Positions 10,576-19,412 of a stretch of DNA of 33,223 nt are shown in pieces (the first letter of the stretch is position 1; each line of letters opens with the position of its first letter). Below the pieces are notes generated by a model, which saw only the letters and a program-made list of their open reading frames with translations, made no database searches and was not told where the DNA came from. The stretch is from Thermococcus sp. (GTDB lineage: Archaea; Methanobacteriota_B; Thermococci; Thermococcales; Thermococcaceae). The stretch lies in contig JALTCK010000045.1 of the NCBI GenBank assembly GCA_027074805.1, positions 1 through 33,223 of the forward strand. Reading direction: 5' to 3'. The position numbers and the translations under genes were made by a program.

Positions 10576-10882
10576 GGTCTTGCTTTTACTCTTCGGAGAG
10601 AGCATCATGCTCTTCGGAGCATTGGGAATACTCCGTTTCCCCGATGTGTACACGAGACTCCAAGCCGCGAGCAAGTGCGACACCGGCGGTGCAATGAGCA
10701 TAATCCTCTACCTCGTCATAACCATGGACGCCCCGGCCTTGGTGAGGGCCAAGTTCCTGGTTCTGGCCTTCCTGATAGCGATGATGAACCCAATGGTGAG
10801 CCACGCCCTCGCGAGGGCTGCCTACAGGTACGGGGTGGTTCCGAAAGTGGTGGTGGACATGTATGCTTGGGACAATCCTTGA
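10565..10882 (+). CDS. mrpG: Na+/H+ antiporter subunit G (MrpG/MbhC-like)
   Basis: ALGILRFPDVYTRLQAASKCDTGG... typical MnhG signature. Confidence 0.9.
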   Translation: MRPEVLLLLFGESIMLFGALGILRFPDVYTRLQAASKCDTGGAMSIILYLVITMDAPALVRAKFLVLAFLIAMMNPMVSHALARAAYRYGVVPKVVVDMYAWDNP

Positions 10883-11093
10883 CGTGATTTTCATCGCGAT
10901 GACGCTCCTGGCACTGGCGGTGGTCGAGGAGGAAAACCTGGTCAGCGCCCTCGTCAAGTACTCTCTGCTCAGCCTGCTCTTCATTTTAGCACTCTTCGAG
11001 CTGAACGCCCCCGATGTTGCCCTCTCGGCCATAGTGGTCGGCGCCGTCGTCATAGGAATCTTCGTGTTCACCATCGAGGAGGTGTCGAGGTGA
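10863..11093 (+). CDS. MbhD-like subunit (DUF4040)
   Basis: LALAVVEEENLVSALVKYSLLSLLFILALFELNAPDVALSAIVVGAVV; operon position D. Confidence 0.85.
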   Translation: MLGTILDVIFIAMTLLALAVVEEENLVSALVKYSLLSLLFILALFELNAPDVALSAIVVGAVVIGIFVFTIEEVSR

Positions 11094-11332
11094 GGACGAC
11101 CGCGGTTCTGCTCACAGCCGCCCTCGGCTTCCTGCTCCTCTCCCTGACCTACTCGCCCCCCTACGGGGGGAGCTACACCTACTACGTCTCCCACTGGGGG
11201 GAGATGGGCGTCCCCAACCTCGTCTCAGCCATACTCGCCGGCTGGAGGGCCTACGACAGCCTCGGCGAGGCGAGCCTCCTCTTCACGGCGGTCATCGGCT
11301 TCTACATCCTCCTGGGAGGGAAGAAGAAGTGA
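11090..11332 (+). CDS. MbhE-like / MrpB N-terminal-like small subunit
   Basis: Hydrophobic ORF with PNLVSAILAGWRAYDSLGEASLLFTAVIGFYILL; overlapping stop/start with neighbours. Confidence 0.8.
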   Translation: MRTTAVLLTAALGFLLLSLTYSPPYGGSYTYYVSHWGEMGVPNLVSAILAGWRAYDSLGEASLLFTAVIGFYILLGGKKK

Positions 11333-11730
11333 AAATGAGCACAGTCGTGAGGACGACGACAAAGATGGTGAGTCCCTTCCTCGTCACCTACGCCGCCTAC
11401 CTGATGCTCTACGGCCACCTGAGCCCCGGCGGTGGCTTCCAGGGGGGAGTTATCCTGGCGGTGGCGGTTATACTGCTCATCACCTCCCACGGGTACGCAA
11501 AAGTCAGGAGGAGGTTCCACTTCAACTGGGCGAGCCTGATAGAGAGCTCCGCGGGTGCGCTGCTGGTGCTCCTCGGCCTGGCGGGGGTGGCCTTCGGGGC
11601 CTTCTACGCGAACTTCCTCCCGACCGAGGGCGGCATAGTGCTACCGTTCAACGTCATAGTCGGCCTCGAGGTCGGCGCCGCCTTCACCTTCGTGTTCTAC
11701 ATACTGCTGAGGTGGGTTGAGAGTGATTAG
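11329..11730 (+). CDS. mrpB: Na+/H+ antiporter subunit B (MrpB/MbhF-like)
   Basis: MLYGHLSPGGGFQGGVILAVAVILL is a hallmark MnhB motif. Confidence 0.92.
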   Translation: MKMSTVVRTTTKMVSPFLVTYAAYLMLYGHLSPGGGFQGGVILAVAVILLITSHGYAKVRRRFHFNWASLIESSAGALLVLLGLAGVAFGAFYANFLPTEGGIVLPFNVIVGLEVGAAFTFVFYILLRWVESD

Positions 11731-12013
11731 TCCGGAGCAGGCTGGGATAGCCATAATGCTCGTCGGGATATACGGCCTGATGGCCAAGAGGGAGCCGGTA
11801 AAGCTAGTCCTCTCGGTAAACGTGGTCTCCCTCGGGCTGGTGCTGTTCTTCGTCGGGCTGGCCTACTCCCCCGGGAAGGACGTCCCGATAATGCCCACAG
11901 ACCCCGTAGACCCCCTCCCGGCGACGCTCATGCTCACCACGCTCGTCGTCGATGTGGCCATAACGTCGCTGGCGCTCGCCATAATAATCCGAATGAGGGG
12001 TGATGGTGAGTGA
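11717..12013 (+). CDS. mrpC: Na+/H+ antiporter subunit C (MrpC/MbhG-like, NuoK-like)
   Basis: GIYGLMAKREPVKLVLSVNVVSLGLVLFFV...DPLPATLMLTTLVVDVAITSLALAIIIRM. Confidence 0.92.
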   Translation: MRVISPEQAGIAIMLVGIYGLMAKREPVKLVLSVNVVSLGLVLFFVGLAYSPGKDVPIMPTDPVDPLPATLMLTTLVVDVAITSLALAIIIRMRGDGE

Positions 12014-13530
12014 TACCCCTGATGGCGGCCCTCCCGATACTCTTCGCCTTCCTGATCGTGCTCCTGGACGTCCTCCGCCTGAGGGGACTGGCAGTCAGGG
12101 CGGTCTTCCTGCTGGGGGCCGTCATTCCGATCCCCGTGGTGTGGTTATCCAACGAGGGCAGCGAGGTGGTCGGTGGCTGGGCGAGAAAAGCTGGGATAGA
12201 GGTCGCACTGACGGAAACGAACGTCCCCTTCCTCATGGGTGAGCTCGTCCTCTTCGCCTTCGTGGCGGTTTACTCCCTGAGCTACTTCGACCCCCGCGAC
12301 AAGAAGACGCCCAAGGTCCTTGCCCTTCTCCTCCTGACCCACGCGGGTCTCCTCGGGGCCTTCATAGCGCGGGACCTCTTCAACTTCTACGTCTATATGG
12401 AGATAGCCTCCGTCTCAGCCTTCGCGCTGGTGGCGTTTTCCGGGGACAAGGGCGCAAAGGGGGCCGCTTTCAAGTACCTCATCCTCTCACTGCTGGCCTC
12501 TTACCTGTTCGTGTTCTCAATCGGCCTGGTGTACATGGAGACCGGCTACCTGAACGCTGACCTCGTCTCGGAAACGGCCGCCCCCTCGAGGGAGCTGTAT
12601 GCTGCAATCGCCATAGCGGCCGCGTCCCTCCTCCTGAAGGCGGGCATCTTCCCCCTCCACGGCTGGCTCCCGGATGCACACTCCCGTGCACCTACACCGG
12701 TAAGCGCCCTCCTGAGCGGCGCGGTCGTCAAGGCGCCGGCCTACGGAATGCTCCTGCTGTTCTCCTCCCTTCCAGTAGGCTTGACGCTCCGGACGGTGCT
12801 GATGGGCACGGCGATTGTGTCGATTTTCTTCGGGATAGGGAGAATGCTCATCGCGAACGATGCAAAGCGTTTCTTGGCGTACTCAACAGTCTCTCAGATG
12901 GGCTACGTGCTCCTTGGAATAGCGAGCCTCAACTTCGTCGGCGCGGCCTACTACGCGATGGCCCACTCCATCTTCAAGGGCGGCCTCTTCCTCGCGGTGG
13001 GTTCAATCTCGACCAAGAGCAGGAAGCTGGGGGAGTTCGGATACAGAAACGCGCCGGTGATAGCGGTTTCCATTCTCATGCTCAGCCTCGCCATAGGCGG
13101 CGTCTCGCCCTTCATCGGGGCCTACGCGAAGGGCCTCATCTCCTCGGAACTGGGGGGATGGTGGAAGCTCGCAGTCTACCTAAGCACCATCGGGACTCTG
13201 ACGTCCTTCACGAAGCTCAACTACCACCTCATGAGGAGGCTGAGCCCGTCATCAAAGGGGGCGTGGAAGCTCTCATCCTTCGGCCTGGCCCTCGCGGCAC
13301 TCCTCGCTGGGGTCCTCCTCGGCGCGGGGATTAACCCGAAGGACGCGCTCGGCATCGCCATCGCCCTTGGACTCTTCGCCGCGCTGAAGGCCTCGGGGGT
13401 GCTGGGGAGGAGCCACCCGGCACCATCCCGGGACGTTGGCAGGGAGGTGAACCTGATGGCCATGACCCTCGTCGCGGCCATCGTCCTCCTCATGCTCCTC
13501 GGGTGGTTCACTCCAGCGGGCGGGAGGTGA
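12010..13530 (+). CDS. mrpD: Na+/H+ antiporter subunit D (MrpD/MbhH-like, NuoN-type)
   Basis: KAGIFPLHGWLPDAHSRAPTPVSALLSGAVVKAPAYGML and HSIFKGGLFLAVGSI antiporter motifs. Confidence 0.93.
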   Translation: MIPLMAALPILFAFLIVLLDVLRLRGLAVRAVFLLGAVIPIPVVWLSNEGSEVVGGWARKAGIEVALTETNVPFLMGELVLFAFVAVYSLSYFDPRDKKTPKVLALLLLTHAGLLGAFIARDLFNFYVYMEIASVSAFALVAFSGDKGAKGAAFKYLILSLLASYLFVFSIGLVYMETGYLNADLVSETAAPSRELYAAIAIAAASLLLKAGIFPLHGWLPDAHSRAPTPVSALLSGAVVKAPAYGMLLLFSSLPVGLTLRTVLMGTAIVSIFFGIGRMLIANDAKRFLAYSTVSQMGYVLLGIASLNFVGAAYYAMAHSIFKGGLFLAVGSISTKSRKLGEFGYRNAPVIAVSILMLSLAIGGVSPFIGAYAKGLISSELGGWWKLAVYLSTIGTLTSFTKLNYHLMRRLSPSSKGAWKLSSFGLALAALLAGVLLGAGINPKDALGIAIALGLFAALKASGVLGRSHPAPSRDVGREVNLMAMTLVAAIVLLMLLGWFTPAGGR

Positions 13531-13915
13531 CCTCCTTCACCTCCGGGAGGGCCTTCAGCTCATCCATGAGCCCGTCCATGGTGCCGTTCATGCCCCCCAC
13601 ATCTATCACGGCCACTATGCCGGCCAGCCCTATCGAGGACAGCTCCTCGGACTCGCTGAAGAGTATGTTGGCCCCGTGCTTCCCTATGAGCCCGCTTATC
13701 CCTGCCAGAACGCCGGGTTTGTCCTCAACGACAAGCTCGACCTCGACGAGCTTCTTCCCTGGCAGCGCAACGCGCTCGACGTGGAGTTCCTTGAGGTCGG
13801 TGTCTATCTCGATCAGAAAGTAGGCCCCCTCGACGAGCCCGAGGTCGTAGGCGTAGTCGAGCGGCACCTCTATCTTCCCACTCTCCTTTATCCGGACTAT
13901 CTCGTAGTGCCTCAT
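13508..13915 (-). CDS. ACT-domain protein with N-terminal AbrB-like region
   Basis: MRHYEIVRIKESGKIEVPLDYAYDLGLVEGAYFLIEID then VEVELVVEDKPGVLAGISGLIGKHGANILFSES (ACT). Overlaps the mrpD 3' end by 23 bp. Confidence 0.75.
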   Translation of the reverse strand: MRHYEIVRIKESGKIEVPLDYAYDLGLVEGAYFLIEIDTDLKELHVERVALPGKKLVEVELVVEDKPGVLAGISGLIGKHGANILFSESEELSSIGLAGIVAVIDVGGMNGTMDGLMDELKALPEVKEVTSRPLE

Positions 13916-13976
13916 GTTCAAGGGTTCCCCCGAGACAATAAAAGCATTTTTAAAATGTGGGACATTATCTGGATTC

Positions 13977-15125
13977 ATGCAAATCATAGGCTACGTCTTC
14001 ATAATCATAGCCTTCGCAAGGCTACTCGCTGAGGGATTCGAGAGACTGGGTTATCCAGGATTCCTAGGAGAAATCACGGCTGGGATGGTATTGAGCGCCA
14101 TCCTAGTTAACATGCCTAGGGACCAGATGGAGCTACTTGCCGAACTGGGCCTGTTCTTTCTGATGATCTCAGCAGGGTTAGAGGTGACGCCTGAGGAGCT
14201 GCATTACGCCGGAAGGCTGACCCTCCCACTCTATGTCATTACATACGCCGTTATGTTCCTTGTCACACTTCCATTCACAGGCTGGACTGTAAGCTCAGAC
14301 AACATTATCTCGGCCGCGATACTCTCAATAGCCTCGGCCCCCATAGTGCTTCGCCTCAAGAGGTTCTTTGGAGATGAGTTCCTCCACGTTGCCCTGTCTT
14401 ACGCAGTGATAAGTGAAATCTTCGGTCTGTTCATAGTCTACATGGTAATACGCTTCCACGAGAGTCCTGGCGAGTACAGGCCCATAATGTCAAGCATATT
14501 AAAGGATCTCGCCTTTGTAGGTGTCCTCCTATATGCTAACTACCTTATCGGCATAAAACAGAAGGTAAAGATCATTCGATTTCTCCGCAGACTCAGAAGC
14601 GATGAAGCCGTTTTTGGTCTTTTCATGGTATTCTCCACATCGTTAGCATTTATCAGCGAGGAGATAGGGATGCACTTCAGCATCGGCGGTTTTCTGGCAG
14701 GTTTAATGATGCACAGCGACCTTATCGGAACCAAACAGTACGACAGGCTGACCACGATACTCAGCGGTGTCACCTACGGAATCTTCGCCCCCATATTCTT
14801 CGCTTGGCGCGGGCTGAACTTTGAAACGGAACTTTCCTTCGTTGTTGTAGAATTCTTTGTGACAATATACGTGGTAAGGCTACTCCTCTCAACCTTGATC
14901 GTGAGAAAGGTTGATATCCCCACCAGCATCGTCCGTGGAGCGGGTATAGCTAGTTTTGGTGTCCTCGGCCTTCTAATAGGTGAAATTGGCTTTGTCTCAG
15001 GGGTCCTCAGTGAGCACATGTATGCTATGTCCTCCCTCGCAAGCGTGCTTGGAATATTCACTTCGGCCACTCTAGGAAGGGTTGTGAATCACTACAAAGC
15101 AGGGAAGCCAAGCAGCAGCATCTAA
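13977..15125 (+). CDS. Cation/proton antiporter, CPA2/KefB-type
   Basis: MQIIGYVFIIIAFARLLAEGFERLGYPGFLGEITAGMVLS...LGLFFLMISAGLEV. Confidence 0.9.
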   Translation: MQIIGYVFIIIAFARLLAEGFERLGYPGFLGEITAGMVLSAILVNMPRDQMELLAELGLFFLMISAGLEVTPEELHYAGRLTLPLYVITYAVMFLVTLPFTGWTVSSDNIISAAILSIASAPIVLRLKRFFGDEFLHVALSYAVISEIFGLFIVYMVIRFHESPGEYRPIMSSILKDLAFVGVLLYANYLIGIKQKVKIIRFLRRLRSDEAVFGLFMVFSTSLAFISEEIGMHFSIGGFLAGLMMHSDLIGTKQYDRLTTILSGVTYGIFAPIFFAWRGLNFETELSFVVVEFFVTIYVVRLLLSTLIVRKVDIPTSIVRGAGIASFGVLGLLIGEIGFVSGVLSEHMYAMSSLASVLGIFTSATLGRVVNHYKAGKPSSSI

Positions 15126-15292
15126 TTCCCACATCTCCCCTAGCAATACGCTTGGACGGTGAATCTCCTCCATTAGACTTTCTTTCAGATGTAGCGAAAC
15201 TTTTTTAAGCCGCCCACAAATTAGCGAGTAAACGAACCGTTGCTTTCAATTATAATCGGCTGTTAAGTGAGAGAAGAAAGGAGGAATTTAGG

Positions 15293-15766
15293 ATGAGCTG
15301 GACTACCCCCAAGAGGGCTTTCATAGGCGCTGCTGCCGCCGAGGGCGGCACCAAGCTCAACGCATTTGACAACGCCCTGCTCAAGTTGGGCATAGGTAAC
15401 GTCAACCTCGTTAAGCTCAGTAGTGTTATCCCCGCTCACATAGAGTGGATAGAGGAGGTACACGACGTTCCGATTGGAATGCTCCTCCCAACTGTTTATG
15501 CCCATATAGAGAGCGACGAGCCTGGAATGACCATAAGCGCTGCCTTAGGAATAGGAATTAGCAAGGGTAACAAAGGGGGCCTTATCTATGAGTACAGCGG
15601 CTATTGCACTAAGGAAGAGGCTGAGGAAATGGTTCGCAAGATGGTAAATGAGGGATTCGCCCAGCGTGGTTGGGAACTTGCCGAATTCAAGGTTGCCAGT
15701 GCAGAAATAACCGTTAAGGACAAGCCTGCCGCAGCTATAGCCGCGGTGGTGATGTTCCCCTACTGA
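15293..15766 (+). CDS. pdaD: Pyruvoyl-dependent arginine decarboxylase
   Basis: AAAAEGGTKLNAFDNALLKLGIGNVNLVKLSSVIPAHIEWIE with the SS self-cleavage site. Confidence 0.95.
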   Translation: MSWTTPKRAFIGAAAAEGGTKLNAFDNALLKLGIGNVNLVKLSSVIPAHIEWIEEVHDVPIGMLLPTVYAHIESDEPGMTISAALGIGISKGNKGGLIYEYSGYCTKEEAEEMVRKMVNEGFAQRGWELAEFKVASAEITVKDKPAAAIAAVVMFPY

Positions 15767-15810
15767 TGGGTTTTTAAGCTCATTATCTTTCCTATTCCCG
15801 GGGTGAGAAC

Positions 15811-16671
15811 ATGGGATACAACGGGGAGGAAAGGGCTTTCATCGAGTGGTATCCCCGCGGATACGGTGTTGGCTTCAAGGTCAAGGATAGGCTTTTTGAG
15901 ACTCAGACCAAGTACCAGCGGCTTGAGCTGTACGAAACAGAGGGCTTTGGGAAGCTCCTCGTTTTGGATGGGACCGTTCAGCTCGTCGAGGTTGGTGAGG
16001 AGAGTTATCACGAGCCTCTCGTCCATCCAGTTATGCTCGCACACCCTACCCCGAGGAAGGTTCTGATAATCGGAGGCGGTGATGGTGGCACTCTGAGGGA
16101 GGTACTGAAGCACAAGAGCGTTGAGAAAGCCGTCATGGTCGAGATAGATGAGATGGTAGTAGAGGTCTCCAAAGTCTACATGAACGTTGAGAGGGGAGCC
16201 TTTGACGACCCGAGGGCAGAACTCATAATAGGAGACGGCGTTGAATACCTCAGAAACACCGACGAACGCTTTGATGTCATCATAGTGGACTCTACTGACC
16301 CTGTAGGTCCGGCGAAACTCCTATTCTCCAAGGATTTCTACCACAGTGCCTACGAGAAGCTAAACGAAAGGGGTCTTTACATAACGCAGGCCGGAAGCGT
16401 TTACCTTTTCACTAACGAGCTCCTCGATGCTTACAAGGCCATGAAGAGTGCCTTTGACCGAGTTTACTACTTCAGCTTCCCTGTTATAGGATACGCTTCC
16501 CCTTGGAGTTTCCTCGTCGGGATTAAAGGTGACGTGGACTTCAGAAAAGTCGACGTTGAAAGGGCCAAGGAACTCGACCTCTATTACTACGACCCAGAGA
16601 AGCACGAGACGCTTTTCCAGATGCCTCGCTATGTGAGACTTCTGCTTGAATCGGGGGATGAGGTGGAGTGA
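15811..16671 (+). CDS. speE: Polyamine aminopropyltransferase (spermidine synthase family)
   Basis: [52 protein letters not shown]. Confidence 0.94.
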   Translation: MGYNGEERAFIEWYPRGYGVGFKVKDRLFETQTKYQRLELYETEGFGKLLVLDGTVQLVEVGEESYHEPLVHPVMLAHPTPRKVLIIGGGDGGTLREVLKHKSVEKAVMVEIDEMVVEVSKVYMNVERGAFDDPRAELIIGDGVEYLRNTDERFDVIIVDSTDPVGPAKLLFSKDFYHSAYEKLNERGLYITQAGSVYLFTNELLDAYKAMKSAFDRVYYFSFPVIGYASPWSFLVGIKGDVDFRKVDVERAKELDLYYYDPEKHETLFQMPRYVRLLLESGDEVE

Positions 16672-17588
16672 GACTTTCCCACGGCTCCAAAAAGGCTCTG
16701 ACACTGCTCACTACGGCAGTAATAACGGGATATCTCATTTACAAGGTTTATACAGAGGCATCGGGCGTGGAACTAAGTGTCGGAGAGCTTATTTCCCCCT
16801 ATTTCCTTGCTGCGATTCTGGCGGGGCTCCTGGGTTACACGACATACACATTGATCTGGTACCTCTATCTCCACAACGTGACTAGAGTCAAGTACAGAAG
16901 GGTTCTGCTGACGAACTTGGCGGGCACGTATCTTTCCTTCTCCCTGAACGCCGCTATAGGTACTCTTGTCAAGGTGAAGTTCATTGGAGCTACATACTGG
17001 GATGTCTTAGCCACGAGTGTTCTCGGAATCTTGACGGAGTTTATAGCAGGACTAACACTTATAACGATCCTTGGGGGTGGTTATTGGGGGGTACTCCTAG
17101 CAGGAGTTCTTCTCCTCCCGATAATCCTCGACGAATGGGTTTTTAGAGCACTCCTTTTCATCTTCCGGCTTCTCCGTCTGGAAAAGGTTCTTAATGGCGT
17201 GTACTCCGGATGGAAAGATGCTACGGCAAATCCTCGTACGGTAATGCTTGCCCTCGCCTTGGGCTTTCTCCTAGTAACCCTAAACTCGACAACCCTCTAT
17301 CTCGTGGCCAAAACCTTCGGCCTCAACTATTCATTCCTGAGTACACTGAAGGGGACCGTCTATTCGAACTTCCTAGGAGGTGCCCTCGGAACTCCCGGGG
17401 GCATCGGGGCGAACGAGCTCGGTGTTATGATGGCCATCGGCCGAAGCGGGATGGACGTTGTAGTGGCATTTTTCTACAAGCTGATAAACCAGTACGTCTA
17501 CGCACTGATCGGCGCTCTGACCTTTTACAAGTTCGTTCTCCATGAGATTGAAGAGGAAGGTTCTTATGCATCTAACTCCCAACAGTGA
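16668..17588 (+). CDS. Flippase-like / lysylphosphatidylglycerol synthase transmembrane family (UPF0104/AglD-like)
   Basis: Multi-TM protein; [17 protein letters not shown] motif; GTGA overlap with speE. Confidence 0.82.
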   Translation: MRLSHGSKKALTLLTTAVITGYLIYKVYTEASGVELSVGELISPYFLAAILAGLLGYTTYTLIWYLYLHNVTRVKYRRVLLTNLAGTYLSFSLNAAIGTLVKVKFIGATYWDVLATSVLGILTEFIAGLTLITILGGGYWGVLLAGVLLLPIILDEWVFRALLFIFRLLRLEKVLNGVYSGWKDATANPRTVMLALALGFLLVTLNSTTLYLVAKTFGLNYSFLSTLKGTVYSNFLGGALGTPGGIGANELGVMMAIGRSGMDVVVAFFYKLINQYVYALIGALTFYKFVLHEIEEEGSYASNSQQ

Positions 17589-17622
17589 ATGGAGTAATCC
17601 ATCACTAAGTTGAGGGATGTAA

Positions 17623-18267
17623 ATGCATGAGAGTGTCATTGAGGAGATCGAGAGGAGGGTAAAGCGGCTGGAGGCCGAGGTCGAGATACTGGAGAAGAGT
17701 CTGGAGAACCTCGAGAGCACCCCTCAAAAGTTAGCCCCGAAGCCAAGGAACAACGCACTCTATTACATTATCTTCATAGGTCTGTGGATGATCGTTGGAA
17801 TTGGCGTCCTGATGTATCTCTTGAACTCTGGAAAATTGCCGGGCACGGTAAACGTTCCGCTCCTTCCATATCTCCTTATAGCTATTGTGATCCTCCTGGG
17901 GGGTCTCTTTTATGTTCTCTGGGAGCGGAGAGAAGTGGAAAAGCTTGACCCGAAGAAAGAGCTGGAGGAGAGAATAAGGAGTGCAAACCTCGTTGTAAAA
18001 CTCTTCTATGAGCCCCTGAAGAAGGCACTGTTGGAAGAGGACAAGGCCGCCCTCAAGAGGTTAGGAGACAGACTGTTAGATGATCCCCTCCTCCCGAGCG
18101 CGATTGTGAGTGTCAACGAGGGTGATCCAAAGAAAATGGCATACGCTCTCTACCTTTACGCATCCTACACTCCCAAAATGAGAGATGAAGTGGAGGACCT
18201 ACTAAATACACTCAGAAACAAACCCATTAAGCTCCTTCTTGAGGAACTCCTCTCCGGAGGGTCCTAA
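17623..18267 (+). CDS. Hypothetical membrane protein with N-terminal coiled coil and two TM segments
   Basis: EEIERRVKRLEAEVEILEKSLENLES followed by two hydrophobic stretches. Confidence 0.7.
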   Translation: MHESVIEEIERRVKRLEAEVEILEKSLENLESTPQKLAPKPRNNALYYIIFIGLWMIVGIGVLMYLLNSGKLPGTVNVPLLPYLLIAIVILLGGLFYVLWERREVEKLDPKKELEERIRSANLVVKLFYEPLKKALLEEDKAALKRLGDRLLDDPLLPSAIVSVNEGDPKKMAYALYLYASYTPKMRDEVEDLLNTLRNKPIKLLLEELLSGGS

Positions 18268-18298
18268 AGGTTATAACCTGTGGGGAGTATTAACTCCG

Positions 18299-19120
18299 GT
18301 GACAGTATTGAAGCTGGAGGTTCTCACAAAGGAGGATATGAACACTCTCTCAAGGGAGCTCAGTAGGGCGGGCATAATGAACAGGACCAAGGAGGAGACG
18401 ACCTCTGAGGTTCAACACTACGTAGTCATCCGAGGGAAGTACGGCGAACTACTGAAGAAGGCAGCGGGAATACCTGTAGTTGAGGATGATCTTGAGGAGA
18501 TTAAGATTGCTTTTGAGGAGATGCTTGAGGACTGGGAAACCGGTGAGTCAAAGGACCTCCCGGAGCTCTTCGGCGACTCCGACCTAACAAGACTATTGCT
18601 AATCACTTCCATGATGGAGGGGGGGTTTCTTGAGGAGGATGACGGGACGCTGGTGCTTCTCGAGAAGCCTCTCCTGGAAGAGCTCACGGTGGAGCTCAGG
18701 TTTCCTATTGAAACCCTTGAAAACGATCTCGAAAGGATAGACGAGGTCTTCAATCCAGGCATGGTTACTGAGTTCACCCTAGAGAAGAGATACTACGTCG
18801 AGGTCATGGAAGTTGAGAAAGATCTCGTCGAGAATGCCCTCGAGATAGCCGAAGATTACGCGACGGAGGAAAGCCTCGTGGAGGCAATGTTCCAGGGAAT
18901 AGCCAGATCAACCCTTGCCGAGGTCGTACTCCAGCTCGCCGAGAAATACCGGAAGAAGAACGAGCTCATCGAAACCCTGATTTCCATGGAGCCTCTTACG
19001 ATTGAGACGGAGAGAGAGAGGATAAACGTATATTTTGACGAAGACGCCCTGGAGGACTTCCTCAAAGAACTCCAGACGCTCGGTTATCTAAAAGTTAAGG
19101 GCAACAGAATCTGGGTTTAA
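18299..19120 (+). CDS. Acidic hypothetical protein
   Basis: GTG start VTVLKLEVLTKEDMNTLSREL about 21 bp after the TATA-like GGTTATAACC (18269-18278); likely leaderless. Confidence 0.7.
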   Translation: MTVLKLEVLTKEDMNTLSRELSRAGIMNRTKEETTSEVQHYVVIRGKYGELLKKAAGIPVVEDDLEEIKIAFEEMLEDWETGESKDLPELFGDSDLTRLLLITSMMEGGFLEEDDGTLVLLEKPLLEELTVELRFPIETLENDLERIDEVFNPGMVTEFTLEKRYYVEVMEVEKDLVENALEIAEDYATEESLVEAMFQGIARSTLAEVVLQLAEKYRKKNELIETLISMEPLTIETERERINVYFDEDALEDFLKELQTLGYLKVKGNRIWV

Positions 19121-19193
19121 TTTTTATTATCCCTCTTCTCCCTCCATAAAATTTTAAAAGGAGTCTTCTTACCTAACGCCGGAGGTGGTGGAA

Positions 19194-19334
19194 GTGGCTG
19201 AGCTGAAGGCGGTTATATTCTACGACCGCGACGGCTCCCGCTACTACCGCTGCCCGCGCTGTGGAATGCTCTTTAAAAACTCAAAAGACTACACTAGGCA
19301 CGTCAACAGATCCCATGGCCATCTTTTCCCATGA
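19194..19334 (+). CDS. Small C2H2 zinc-finger protein (46 aa; not in ORF track)
   Basis: [47 protein letters not shown]; Cx2Cx12Hx4H; upstream ggaggtgg RBS and TATA-like AAATTTTAAAAG. Confidence 0.85.
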   Translation: MAELKAVIFYDRDGSRYYRCPRCGMLFKNSKDYTRHVNRSHGHLFP

Positions 19335-19342
19335 TTTCTGAC

Positions 19343-19400
19343 CCGGAATGAAGAAAAGCCCTAACTGATAAGTGATGAGCGGTTGGGGCTTACTGACCGG
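19343..19400 (+). ncRNA. Possible box C/D sRNA (candidate 3), or simple hairpin between convergent genes
   Basis: Stem CCGG/CCGG; C-like ATGAAGA (19348-19354); D' CTGA (19365-19368); 3-nt spacer; C' GTGATGA (19372-19378); D CTGA (19393-19396). The two guides are also mutually complementary. Confidence 0.42.
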
Positions 19401-19412
19401 TTCGAGCTTTGT

